This document shows positions 49,695 to 61,200 of a DNA stretch of 64,000 bases, in pieces (within the stretch, counting starts at the first letter, position 1; each line of letters starts with the position of its first letter). This DNA comes from Eudorina sp. 2006-703-Eu-15. Lineage: Eukaryota > Chlorophyta > Chlorophyceae > Chlamydomonadales > Volvocaceae. Below the pieces are notes generated by a model. It saw only the letters and a list, made by a program, of their open reading frames with translations, made no database searches and was not told the DNA's origin. The translations under genes and the position numbers were made by a program. Location: contig BDSI01000076.1 of the NCBI GenBank assembly GCA_003117195.1, forward strand, positions 434,001 through 498,000. Reading direction: 5' to 3'.

Positions 49695-52600
49695 TCAGGT
49701 ACGGTCAATCACTCGGGTGGCATTGACGCAGTCCAGGGTGTATTGGGTGGGACACTTAGCCGGGAAGGCGCTGGCCGGCGGTGTGGTGCCGCCGGGGCAG
49801 GTCCACAGCACCAACGCCATGCAGCCCTCGTCCTCGTGCGGCAGGATGTGGCAGTGGAACACCGACACCCTCTCCTGGCAGGGCGGCGGCGGGACGGGCG
49901 GCCTGCCGGTGCAGGCGCACAGGTCCTTGGCGCGCGGCTGCACGGGCCGCGAGAAGTCGGTCGCCAGCCACTGGATGGTGGTCTCATCGCATCGGGTGAC
50001 CGGGTCGCCGCAGGTGCCGTTGCCGCTGCCGGCCGCGGGCCACGGGCAGCCGGTCTGGCAGGTGGGCAGCAGGATGGTGTCCGCCCAGTCACCCACCTGG
50101 AGGGGCAGCGAGCAGGTACGTTGGGCCGTGCGTGAGAGAGGGCTGTGAGAGAAGCAGAAAGCTCAAGGTGATAATAATACCGTAATCGGCAAGCAAGTCG
50201 GAGAAGTTTGGTTGTGAAACGTGTACGGCATTCGCGGGATGCCGTAGCCCGCCGGCCCAACCTTCGTTCTCTTCAAGCGCTGCCTCCCATCCACCCCTGG
50301 GGGCCGTTCCGCCCTTGTCCGCCCGCCCCTACCCTCCAGTTGTTGGTCACTCGAGTGGTGCAGTTGGGCAGGCTGCGGAGGCGGACCGGGGTTTCGTGCA
50401 AGTGGAAGGGGTGGAAGGTGATGTCGCGCAGGCTCCAGATTTGCTGGGTGCCCTGCTCCACGTAGGCCACCCCATCGGGGAACAGCTGGTTGTTCACGGA
50501 GCAGAAGCCGCCTGATAAGGGGGCCGGACGTGGCGGCAGAGCAGACGGGAGACAATGGGTGGCCATAAGATCGTTTTGTTTTGCGGGGTAGATGTACGGA
50601 AGCTAACGTGGCGCCGACCAGCCGGTCAGATTGCAAACAGGAAGATTGCAGGGCGCCCGCTGCAGCCACGCCCCCTGAGGAGGCCCAAGGAAGGGTTTTT
50701 GACGCTGCATCGCGCTTCATCAGACCTTTATTTCGCGAACGTATTATTGTCGCTGTGAATCATAATGCGTCGCGAAGGAGCCGTGCCGCTTCTCGCACGC
50801 AATTGGTCTCACCATAACGTTGGTTCATGAACGAGAAGCACTGCGTCGCCGTACGGTCCCTGGGGAAGGTCTGGTAGTCCAGGTAGTAGATGCGGTCCAG
50901 TCGGGAGGTGCAGACCTCATCGCGGGTGAAGTCAGCCTGGGGCCGGAGGCCAAAGGGCAGCGGCTGGACGTCGATGACCGCCAGTACGGCAGCGCTCAGC
51001 TCCATTCCGTCGTACAGGTTGTTGGCGGAGAGCAGTGTAGCGCCGTTGGCCGGGGCGTCACCGAAGCATTCGCAGTGCGTTGCCCGGCAGCCTGGGGGGG
51101 GGGGGGGTGAGGGGGGCAAGGTGGACACAAAGGGCGGTGCGACTGATGGGAACGGGTACGAACGATTTGCTTGGTACACGTTTTGAGGGAGGCAGGGGTA
51201 AGTCCACAAAACGACAGGAAAATCCGCAATGAGGGAGCTCAACATATCTGAACATCCCAACCAAATCAAAACAAGGCTCTTGGAGCGCATGTGGCCCCAC
51301 CGCAACTCGATCGTCCCCTAGAGACGATAGTAGTCTCTTTTTTGCATTCCTAGTGCATTGCCCTGGGCGTGCTTCTAGGCGTTCTTCGCGTGCCCTTGGG
51401 CCAACGGCTCGTGTGGATAGTTGTAGGTATGGGGTTATGCACGCACCCCCAACGAACCATGTAACACACACACGCACACACAAATCAGAACATACGGCAC
51501 ACGGGGTGCTGCATGCACATGACGTACAGTTTCAGTACGGGCCGTATCCCCGTACATGGCTGGTTACTCACTGTTGTAGTTGGTATGGAACGGCCCTGCG
51601 CCCGATGCCAGCACGTACTGGCCGGATACGTCGCACTTGAGCAGCACATCGACCCGGTTGGCGGGGCCCATGATGATGTCGTTGAAGGAGCGGGGGCTGC
51701 CCCCCGGGGTGGAGCGCAAGTACCGGGGGACCCGGGGCAAGGGAACGCCGTCGCGGCCCAGGAGCCAGAACCTGCCGATAAGGGGGGGGCAGCAGCAGCA
51801 GCAGGACGGGGCACAGTTTCCGCGGTCGTCACTGTATTGTAAGATTGTGTACTTGATACTTGGACTCAAACCTTCACATGTAACTTCCGTCTGCAACAAT
51901 ACGAGACTCGGATGCCGTTCTGATCTCAAAAATCTTCATAAACGGCAGTGCGACGGTGCGATGTTCATCTGAATAGGTATTTCGTTGTTGCCGTACAGCC
52001 GTACACGGCTGCGCGGCGGCCGGCGGGCACACTCACTTGCATGTGTCCACCGGGGTCAGCGAGCCGTCCGCGTTGACCTGTTTGAGAGATGGAATGAACA
52101 TGGAAGTTTAACAACGGCGCAACGACATTTTTAGCGGGCTGTTACATGGGGCCCCTTCAGCACCGTGCCTACGCACGGTACCAGAACAGATTGAGCGGGG
52201 CCTGCTCTCCCCAACGGAGCAATACGTGCGGATATGCAGCTCGGACGGACAGGACGGTCAACGCGCGCGCGCGGCATCACTGCGGAGCCTTCCAGCCCAC
52301 CTTTTGGATGGTGAGGTCGAGCCACTTCATGGTCATCGTGTTGAGCAGCTGCCACCGGGCGAACCTGTACGGCATATGATGGTTAAACGAGGGCATGAAA
52401 AGCTCTGATGGTTGGTGTCATTCTTTTACCAACCGCGACATAGCCCCTTAGGGCTCGGAAGCCTACCCACGAAGCCTACCCACACTGAAAGGTATTTACC
52501 ACTACTGCTTGTACACTTGGTTGTACGACAACTCCCACCTCTGCGCCGTGATCTCGATGGTGGGCTGGAAGGCTCCGTTGACCAGAGCCCAGTCGCGACC

Positions 52601-54954
52601 CGCCGCGTTCTGGTACAGGGGCTGGTCGGCCGAGTTGTACAGGAGCGCACTCGACGGGAAGGCGGCGGGGTTGCTCGACAGGCCGAGGAAGCTGCGCAGA
52701 GAAAGACACGCGCAGGGCCGTGCAGGTGCCCGAGTAATTGCATGTTCGGCGACCTTCCCCCAGGTCAGCTTCTCTGCACCGGGACAGACAACTCGTTCCT
52801 GTAGCGCCCGTAGTTACGGCATGTGCCGTACATATAGACTCGATTGCCGTATATCTACTCACGGGATGGTATCGTCATCAGGGGCGTTGGATGAATCGTT
52901 CCGAAACCAGATGCCGTAGAACTGTACGATGGTGCTCTCCTCCAGAGGCATCGACTTGAGCACCTGCGTGGCGGCCAAGCACCCACCCACCGTGAACACA
53001 TGGGCCAGAAATCCCGCGCGACACGCTTTGTCGTATCTAGCCCATCCCCCATTCCTCCCTCCCTAAGGGAGGCTTGGTCCCGCATTCTTCCCTCCCTAAG
53101 GGACCATTTGGTCAATCCTGACTCACATCCACCAGTCGCGTGCAGTCATGTTTGTTGCGACCTCCGTTGGGTTGGTACAGGTCCCAGAGGCCGCCCGGCA
53201 GCGCAGACTCGGGGATGATCAGAGGGGCGCCCGAGGTGGGCGTCTGGATGCCCACGGAGCCGTGCTGGTGGGGGTGGTACCTGAGCGGGGGGGGGGGGCA
53301 GGGGGGGCGGCGAAGGGATCAAAGGATGCATTCGGCAAGGAAGGAATGTTACCACTAAATCCCAACTAAAGGTCGTTGAGTGAAGCAGAAGCGATTACGT
53401 TGTAATTCGAGAACCCCCCAGATCTGACATATTCTGTACGTACGGCAGCACGCTGTACCCACCAGCCCACTCCCGGGACCACGGCCTCCAGCGGGTAGGT
53501 GTACTTGATGGTGGCACCGGCGGGGTGCTGTCGTACATTGTACGTCAGCGTCACGTTGGTGAGTGGTCGGTCGATGACCAGGACGTTGTCGCCCCGGACC
53601 TGACAGAACTGCTGCGAGGTCACCGTGTCGTTGCAGTAGTACTGCTGCGTGGTGATGGTAGGGTCGGCCAGGCCGGCATCCGCGTAGCCGGGCTCGCACA
53701 GGTTGCTGGTGTTGCTGGCGCCGGGGTCGACCTGAGTCAGGCAGGGTGCAGTGGTGGAACTGGCTAAATTACATTCAGGTAAAGGACGGGGAACGCAAGA
53801 TGAATCTGGGCCAGCAGGTGGGGATGGCCTGGGAGATAGGCCCGCTGAACGATAGAATGAATAGGCAACACTAAGCGTAGAACTTCGGGTCGTAGGTGCA
53901 TCTGGATCGGGAGTGAAGGCGATATAGGAATTGTTTTTTCCTAAGTGTCACGGAGCTAGGCGACATCGCTTCGACGCACCTTGAGTCCGTGGGTGTGCAG
54001 GTTGGTCCACTGGAAGTCCTTGGCGCCGTTGGAGATGTTGTCGCCGCCGGCAGGGCAGGTGTGGAACGGCTGGAAGGGCAACCTGCGACGGGTGCACCGA
54101 TTGGGGTGGGTTATAGGGATTGAATTATTAAAAATTTAATCATCAATTCACCCCTCAGATAATATTTCGCAGCACATTCATGAGGGCACTTCTTGACCGT
54201 GCCCTTAGTCAACTATGACGCACGGGTACATAATTATGTTCCGGTGAACGCCTAAAACAGGATCACGTTTAACAATCTAACTATATTATGATTTCATAAA
54301 TGCCTTGTCAACTGGCGTAAATGCGAGCACACCGACTGCTTCAGGCACGCCCAGCTTGCACATCAACATTTAAATAACTTACTGGTTTGTGAGCTCCACC
54401 GAGAATGAGCTGCAGATCGCGTCCAGGATGAGCGCGGGCGCCTGGAGGCCGCAGTCGTTGACTCCCGGGGCGAGGTAGCGCGGCGTCGTGAACTTCAGAG
54501 AGTCGGTGTCGTTCAGGACGATCTGCAATATAAATATATGACGACTCAATATATTCGCGTTCTGGTTACACAAATGCTGGTCCAGGCTGTCCGGGCCGGT
54601 CCGTGCTAATCAGGAATCCATCGTCTCCTCAAAATGAACGAGGATCGCCTTATTTGGCGATGCATCAAATATGAAAAACAATCGCCGAAACTGTTCCTCG
54701 TAGCTCACCGACAGATCCGCGGGCCTCATAATCACCGACGCGCTGCCCCCGCCGGGCACCCGGATTCGGGGCACGTACGGCAGGATCGGTGGCCGAATGG
54801 GAATATCCACCGCATCATAGGCGCTGCCCAGCTGCACAGTCGCAGCCGCCGCCAGCACCACCAGCAGTGCCAGGCCGCTACGGCGAGCCACACCCGCACC
54901 CGCACCGCTGCGGCTCTGGCGGGCTAACACCGCATGTGCCTCACTGATCAACAT
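49695..54954 (-). CDS. Multicopper oxidase (laccase/bilirubin-oxidase-like), secreted or membrane-anchored, 13 exons
   Basis: Copper enzyme that oxidises a substrate and reduces oxygen to water. 776 aa. Exons: 54954-54709, 54522-54383, 54082-53980, 53731-53463, 53280-53127, 52963-52863, 52691-52539, 52364-52301, 52077-52037, 51771-51572, 51091-50813, 50511-50333, 50096-49695; all phases agree. A hydrophobic stretch (LALLVVLAAAATVQL, about residues 28-43) is a signal peptide or anchor. Copper motifs: NLHTHGL (about 157-163), WYHPHQHGS (about 253-261), HPFHLH (617-622), HCHILPHEDEGCM (724-736). Domain 2 features LVNGAFQPTIEI and IIMGPANRVDVLLKC. The protein is longer than the usual 500-600 aa because of insertions, including one rich in Cys. 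At the expected axial position, ten residues after the T1 Cys, there is Cys instead of Met/Leu, followed by Met. Substrate (phenolics, Fe2+ or Mn2+) cannot be inferred. Two acceptors lie behind C homopolymers. Confidence 0.93.
51094..51107 (+). repeat. G14 homopolymer forming a poly-C splice-acceptor tract
   Basis: On the coding strand this is a C homopolymer directly before the CAG acceptor of the oxidase exon starting at 51091. A similar run of about 12 lies at 53287-53298 before the exon starting at 53280. Confidence 0.8.
52406..52489 (+). mobile_element. Partial copy of the SINE 3' region in an oxidase intron
   Basis: It shares with 27115-27196 the blocks GATGGTTG, ACCGCGACATA, CGGAAGCCTA and CCACACTG in the same order and orientation. 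The tRNA-like head is missing, so this looks like a 5'-truncated copy. An internal GAAGCCTACCCAC is duplicated. It lies in the intron between exons 52691-52539 and 52364-52301. I found no clear target-site duplication. Confidence 0.6.
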
Positions 54955-55108
54955 GACTGGCGGCGCCCCGTGAGCGGCTCACTCGGGTGAATCTAGATAG
55001 ATGAACAGCTTGGAATTAACAGATATTGGTTGCGAAAGTACTGGATATTGCTTTGATGCCCACAACCTGAGATCATCAGCTGATGGCAATTGAATTCGGG
55101 TTGCTTGC

Positions 55109-55116
55109 AATATATA
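55109..55116 (-). promoter_or_regulatory. Candidate TATA box of the oxidase gene
   Basis: The minus strand reads TATATATT about 155 nt upstream of the ATG at 54954, preceded by GCGCGG. The position is reasonable for a promoter with a 5' UTR of about 120 nt. No other support. Confidence 0.35.
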
Positions 55117-57417
55117 CCGCGCGGGTACATGATCCACCGGATTCACCGAATCAGTACTGTAGGTGCGCCTCGTGCACTCAGGACTGGATGACAGACTGCG
55201 CGCTCCAAACGGGTCATGCCTCGCTCGCGCCTTGATACCTCGAGAGACCAGCGGGCGCCTCGGAGAGGCAGGCGCCGCGCGGCGGTGCGGTCCGCGCAGC
55301 GAAGTGAATTCACCACGCCACTTGCTTTCTTCCTTTTCAAAATTTCCAGACCAGGCAAATAAAACCAACGGCGCCGGCGGACATCCATACCGCGCGAGCG
55401 TTCCTTACAACCGCCTGCAACTCCAGGGGGGGTGGAACGAACAAGAACCCTTCTGGCTGTCGGGCATCGCAGCGTCGCTGCGTCGGCGCTCGACGGCGTG
55501 GCCCGACCTACTCCGTCGCAGACGGCGACGACCGCCGCCGCCGCCGCCGCCGTCAGTCGGTGGTGGCAGGCAGCAGTGCGCCCGGACCTCCCATCAGGCA
55601 CCGACGATCCGTGCCCCGGAGCTCCGTTGCGGACTCCGTCCGTTCATGCGCTGTCGCACGTGCTCGCTTTCGCTTCATACGACCAAGTGCGACGGGGCCA
55701 CTCGCCCGGCTGACTCGGCCGCCGTCCGATTCGCTTCCAGCGGGCATCGCCGACTGTGTTGGTGTCCGGGTGCCTCGCGCTGTGCCCCCCGACGGCGACC
55801 CACCACACGCGCGCGCGTCCCCGCGCCCCGGCTGTTGCCAGGAAGGCCAGCACGGCTGTGGAACCGCACTGATCCCGCTGCAACGCTTAATATAACCGCA
55901 ACAAATTTTTCAATCGTGTATTCCGTTCGTACAACCGTTCGAACCCTCACCGGCGCGCAAGTGAGGGTTGCGGATGGGTTGCCGCTTGCCACGTCGCCAA
56001 TATGTACATAATAAGGTATGTGAAAGCATGTAAGAAGGCGTGGATGCTGAATCCCGGCGGATAGATCCACTCGAAACGCCCGAGTGGGAACCGCCAGCCG
56101 ACGACACCTGCCCCGGCACAGCTGGTGCCTTACCCTGGATCACCCTATCCGCTACAGACCCTCGTGCCTCGTCCCTAGAAAGTAATAATACCAGGTAATT
56201 AAGTAAAACTGCCGCCAGCACTGGCCCGGGGTCCCAGTAGAACGCCATGTACCGGCTCCAAGGCCCCACGCGCGGCCGATCCCTACGCCGCCGCGCAACC
56301 CGAGAACGACCCGTGCGTCAGAGGTGCACCTCCTGGACCGCTGCGTGCACGCGTACATGTGCAAACGGTTTCCTGCAGAACCATTGCCATCAGTCCCTCC
56401 CCCCCACACACAGACCCCGGGCCACCCTTTCCGCAACGCAAACCTGCAGCAACCTGACGCAACATGTGTGTATCCCCCGATGCGCGGGTCGATGGAACCC
56501 AGAAGGAAGCAAGATCAATCACGAACAACACGTACGGCCTCATGGTTTCCAAATCAAGCCTCCCAATGACGGCGGCTACCCCCGAGGTACGATACTGCAC
56601 CGGTCTGGTAGTTCCGCCGAGTGCGACGAGGGCAAACTGCAGCGCCGTACAATCGGTAAGCGGTTAACGGTTGGTTGGTTGCGTGCAGGGGAGGCCAACA
56701 CAAGGGCCTTGCGGCGCCCCTCGGTCCCCGCGACTCCAGGGAGAGAGACGCACTCGGTACGTTGGGTACGATGACGCATGCGAACTGACACGGTACGGCA
56801 CACATGCGGACGGGCGCCGTGCGCAATCCCAATACCCGCACCCGCACCCGCACCCGCGCACCCCAAACACACATATGTCATGTGCCGTGAGATCGCTGAT
56901 CGCGGGAGCCCTTCCTGCCCTTATTGCCGCTCTCCTTTATTACGTACTCCTTGCATTATCATCCTTCCTTTATTCTGTGCTGGCGCGCACAGACGCCGCG
57001 AAGCGCAACCTCCCCCCCCCGAGCGAGGCCGAGCACACACACATACACACAGCCGAGGCACTACTCTGCCCCTTGCATGTCACGCACACCTGTTCTGCCT
57101 CCCCGCCTGACAACACACCGCCGAGCTGTCGTCCAGAACGCTGGACGGTCCGAGCAGACGCCCCGAGGCCCTACAACCGCAGCGCGGCGCCAAACCGAGC
57201 CCCTCACCCGGCTGACTGGCTGGCTGGCTGGCTGGCGAGCCCTCCCGGTTATTGATTGTCAGTGACCAGCCAGGGCGGATTTGACCGCCCGGAAACGCCG
57301 CCACGTTTTCCTTCCGTGCCGTACAAGCATCCGTTTCGCCGATCATCATCCCGCGCGCTGCTGCATCACCCCACCCACCCAACCCCCCCCCCGGCGGGGG
57401 CCGTCGCGGCTGACCCC

Positions 57418-57422
57418 TTACA
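57418..57422 (-). terminator. Candidate TGTAA poly(A) signal of the coiled-coil gene
   Basis: TTACA on the plus strand, about 0.8 kb past the stop codon at 58247. Positional assignment only. Confidence 0.3.
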
Positions 57423-58246
57423 CCCCTCTGTCGGGCTGGGCAGCAGAACCCAAACCGGCCAAGTCAAAAGAGTCGTACCCTTGCCGCGCGTCCGTACCCT
57501 TGCACCCACCTGCGCAGTGCCGTACTAACGAGGCATCGCAAGCATATAATGCTGGGTCTTCCGTACGTGCAGGCACCCTCACACGCACATACACACACGG
57601 TTCTTTTTCTAGGCACACACACGCGCGGCTCAGCGTGGCTCAGGCGCCCCTGGGGCCCCTACATAGATTCACACACCGTCGCGGCTAACCATGCGGACAT
57701 TCTGTCCAGCCGCAGCTATTGGTGCCGCCTGCATGACACGCGCCCCTGCCTTGCCACCGACAAACACACTGGCGTGTAGTTGTTGGATCACCGGTACGGT
57801 CACGGCAAGTGTTGTACGACAGGTGACGAGCTTTGACTGCCCACGCGCTCAGGTGTCTCAGTCGCATGACCTCTCCCTCTCTCTATCTCGATCTCCTCTC
57901 TCGGACTCTCCCGCTCCACACAAACCCAACAAAACCAAACACAGCCCCATTCCTTTTATTGCGCTCTCCCTCCCTCCCTCCCGCTCTTATCGTTCGTGCC
58001 GCCCACCCAGCGGACGCCGGCCCACAGGTCACGCCGTGCCACACAACGGCTCCCGTACACCGACTGAACACCACCCCATCATACCACAGTATGCCACACA
58101 CGCACACCCACACACACGCACACACGCGCCATGCCACGCACTCCTGCCCTGCGCGCCTGAGAACACGCGCCCGCCTACGAACACACACACACACGCGATG
58201 CGAGCAGCTGGATCATGATTGACGCGCCCCGTCCGCGGGGGCACAG

Positions 58247-61200
58247 TCACCGCCTCTGGTTGCTCACCCGCCCCCGCCCCGCCCTGTCCCCGTAGCCCTG
58301 CTCCGCGCCCTGCTGCACCCCCGGCAGCATCGAGCTGCTGCCGCCCCGCAGCGGCGACACACTGGAGCCACGCATCGGCGACAGGTGCGCCGGCGCGCGG
58401 CGGTTGGGCAACAGGGAGTACTGCACAGGCAGGCCGCCGCCCCCGACCCCGCCGCCGCCGGCCCCTCCCTCGCGCGCCCCGTAGCCTGCCAGCGCGCCCA
58501 GTGCTGTGTCCATGCTGGCCGCGACGCCGTTGCCCGGGCCTTGGGATCCGCCGGCGCCGCCGCCCGGACCGCCTGCGGCGAGGATGATCTTGAGGCGGTT
58601 GTTCTCGTCCACGAGCGACTTCAGGACGGCCGCCGCCTGGGCGCGTTCCGCCGCCAGGCTCTCCTGGTGTACCACCTCCATTTGCTGCTTGGGCGGGGCG
58701 GGAGGAGTAAGGAGTAGGGGTCGCGCAGCGTCGGATCATGGAGGAGAAGGGGAAGAGGGGCGGGAGATTGGATCGTGGGAAGATAAGAAGAGACGGGGGA
58801 GACCCGGGCGGATCGGGTCGGAATCAACGCGAAGCGGACCAGACCCCATGGATCGGTTCGCACCGGTTCGCAGCACGCACATGCACGGGATCGCCCAGGT
58901 GGGGCCAGGAGGGCCGAGGGCCCAGCAAGGCACCGGGCCGCACCAAGGGGGCCCACACCAAGGGCAATATGGGTGGGCAACGGCGCAGCTGGCTGCAACC
59001 GGAGATGCCGATACCGAGGCAGCCCCTGGGACGCGACCGACTGGACCGACGCGCTCCGACCCTCGGGCCTCCCCCAGTCCCCTCTCCGTCTCCCTCCCCC
59101 TCCCCCTCCCGCTGCCGTGTGCCAGCTGCCCAACGATGCGCTTCGTCTCTCGCGAGGTCGTCTCGCGCCCTCGGTTATTCTCCCACTGCCGCGGCGGGTT
59201 CGCCTGTCTTCCATTCGCCACACCGTTGAGCTCCGCTCCACTCCACACCGCCCTCCTCTCTCGCTCCCCTCTCCTCTCTCCTCCTTGCTCCGGCGGTATC
59301 GACCGACCGCCCGACCGGTATTACGGCACCCGGACCCGTGGTACGGCACCCCGACCGGCGGTACGGCTCCGCTCCCTCACGCACCCGCATCTCGGCGACA
59401 TGTGACCTGGCCTGCTCCTTGAAGTCGCGATTAGCGGCTGCCAGTGCCATCTGCGGAAGTGCCCCGCCACCACCCCGGTGGTAGTTCAGCAGGTCCGGGT
59501 ACTGCGACGTTGACGGTTGTACGGTCACAAGGTGTACGGCGGCACGGCAGGCAGTTAGGCAGCAGAGAAGGGCGCGACAGACCCTGAACCAAGCCAACCT
59601 GAACCTCCCAGCCGCAGTGACACCAAACAGCCCCCAACAAACGGATGGGCATGTGGGTTGCGATTTAGCTTTAGATCTGAGCGAGGGGCGGTCAAGTTAG
59701 TTGGGTGGCGGTTACTTGGGTGGCGGTTTCATTGTGAGTAACCACTCTCTCAAGCGGTGTTCACCAGGCCCGGACGCGATTCGTGGGAGCCGTGTACGCA
59801 ACGGCAAGCCTCCGGTGGCTGCGACCGACCAACGGCGACGCACTCGTCACCTCAACGCGCCCCCCACCACTGCAACAGCCGACCCACAACAGCCGGGCGG
59901 CTGCCACCCCCTAGTCCGCTGTTGACTCGGACCTCTTGTTGCGAGACATCAAGAGGCCCGAGCCCCGAAACCGTTGTGACCTGCTCTGACGCATGACCTG
60001 CTCTGACGCATGACCTGCTCTGACGCATGACCTGCTCTGACGCATGACCTGCTCTGACGCAACGCGCCTGGCAACTGATGCCTAGCGCCCTCAGGTCATA
60101 GGCCGCCTGCTGCCCTACACGCATTCATGCAAACCCCCACATGGAACCCGCCACCCGGGGTCACCCCCCCCCCAAACTTTGCCCCTGTCCCACAATGCCT
60201 CCGGAGGCCCCACCACCCCCCGACCTCACTGCCCACCTGCAGGTTCCGGAGCTCCGCCTGCGACCTGGCCGCCGCCTCACTGCGCGCCTTCTCCGCCATC
60301 ACCAGCTTGCGCTTCAGGGCGTACATCTCAGCGTCCCGGTGACCTGGCGGCAGGAGGGGGCGTGTGTGCGTGGCGGGGGGTGCGGGGGCGTGAGGAGGGG
60401 GGGCCCCGGGGGCGTGAGGAGGGGGGGGCGGGGGCGTGAGGGGTTGTGTGGCGGGTGAGGGAGTGTGTGGGGCCGTGGGGCGTGGCGCAAGCTGGATTTG
60501 GCGGGCAGGGGTTTGCAACCGGGGTTGTCGGGCTGTGCGGGTGGCGGCAGTGCGGAGGGCCAACAGCGGGGCGGATGGACGAGGCGGTGGCAGTGACGGC
60601 GAGAGCGGGACGAGGGAGATGCTGCACGGGGTGGTGGGGGAATGTGTGTGTGGGCAGCTGGGCATGGGCGGTCAGGACCCCCGCACCGCCACTACGGTAG
60701 GTACTCCTTGCGCAGGGGGTTGCCCAACCAAGGCGCCAAACAGACGGCCTCACATCCACCACACACGACACGAAAGACACGCGGCCGCGCGGGCACTCGG
60801 TGCCGTACAGCGCCGCGTCCCGCAGGCAATACACACACACACATACGCGCATACACGAGCTTGCTTGAGACATCCATCCATACACACATGCTAGTACACA
60901 CACCGGGTTCGGGCGGGATTCCCACGTAATGACGTACCCCACTCACCGTACAGGACGGGATCGGGCTCGTTGGGCGGAATGCCGAGCCCCTTGGCCACGA
61001 CGCCCAGCCCCACGTCCATAGGGCCCACCCCCGGGGGCGTTCCGGAGGCCGGTGCGTTCAACCGACTGGCCCGGTCTCGGAGCCGGTTGATGCGGTGCTT
61101 GGCTTCCAGGACGTCCCGCGTGTTGAAGTCCGGGCGGGCGCCGGGGTCGTTGCCGTTGCCGTTACCGCTACCGTTGCCGCCGCTGCCGTACCCGTCGTCC

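Larger units (their letters stand above)
54955..58246. other. 3.3-kb stretch without supported gene; oxidase promoter and coiled-coil gene 3' flank
   Basis: It should hold the oxidase promoter and the 3' UTR of the coiled-coil gene (TTACA at 57418-57422 is a candidate poly(A) signal). Microsatellites are frequent: CCGCAC units at about 56838-56862, TGGC at about 57208-57235, CA tracts at about 57040-57060 and 58090-58200. A 282-codon plus-strand ORF (55163-56011) and a small hydrophobic one from 56875 exist but lack support. Confidence 0.5.

Noticed and set aside
55163..56011. 282-codon plus-strand ORF upstream of the oxidase gene
   Set aside because: Arg/Pro/Ala-rich composition typical of chance ORFs in GC-rich DNA, no domain, overlapping open frames on the other strand, and it lies across the probable oxidase promoter.
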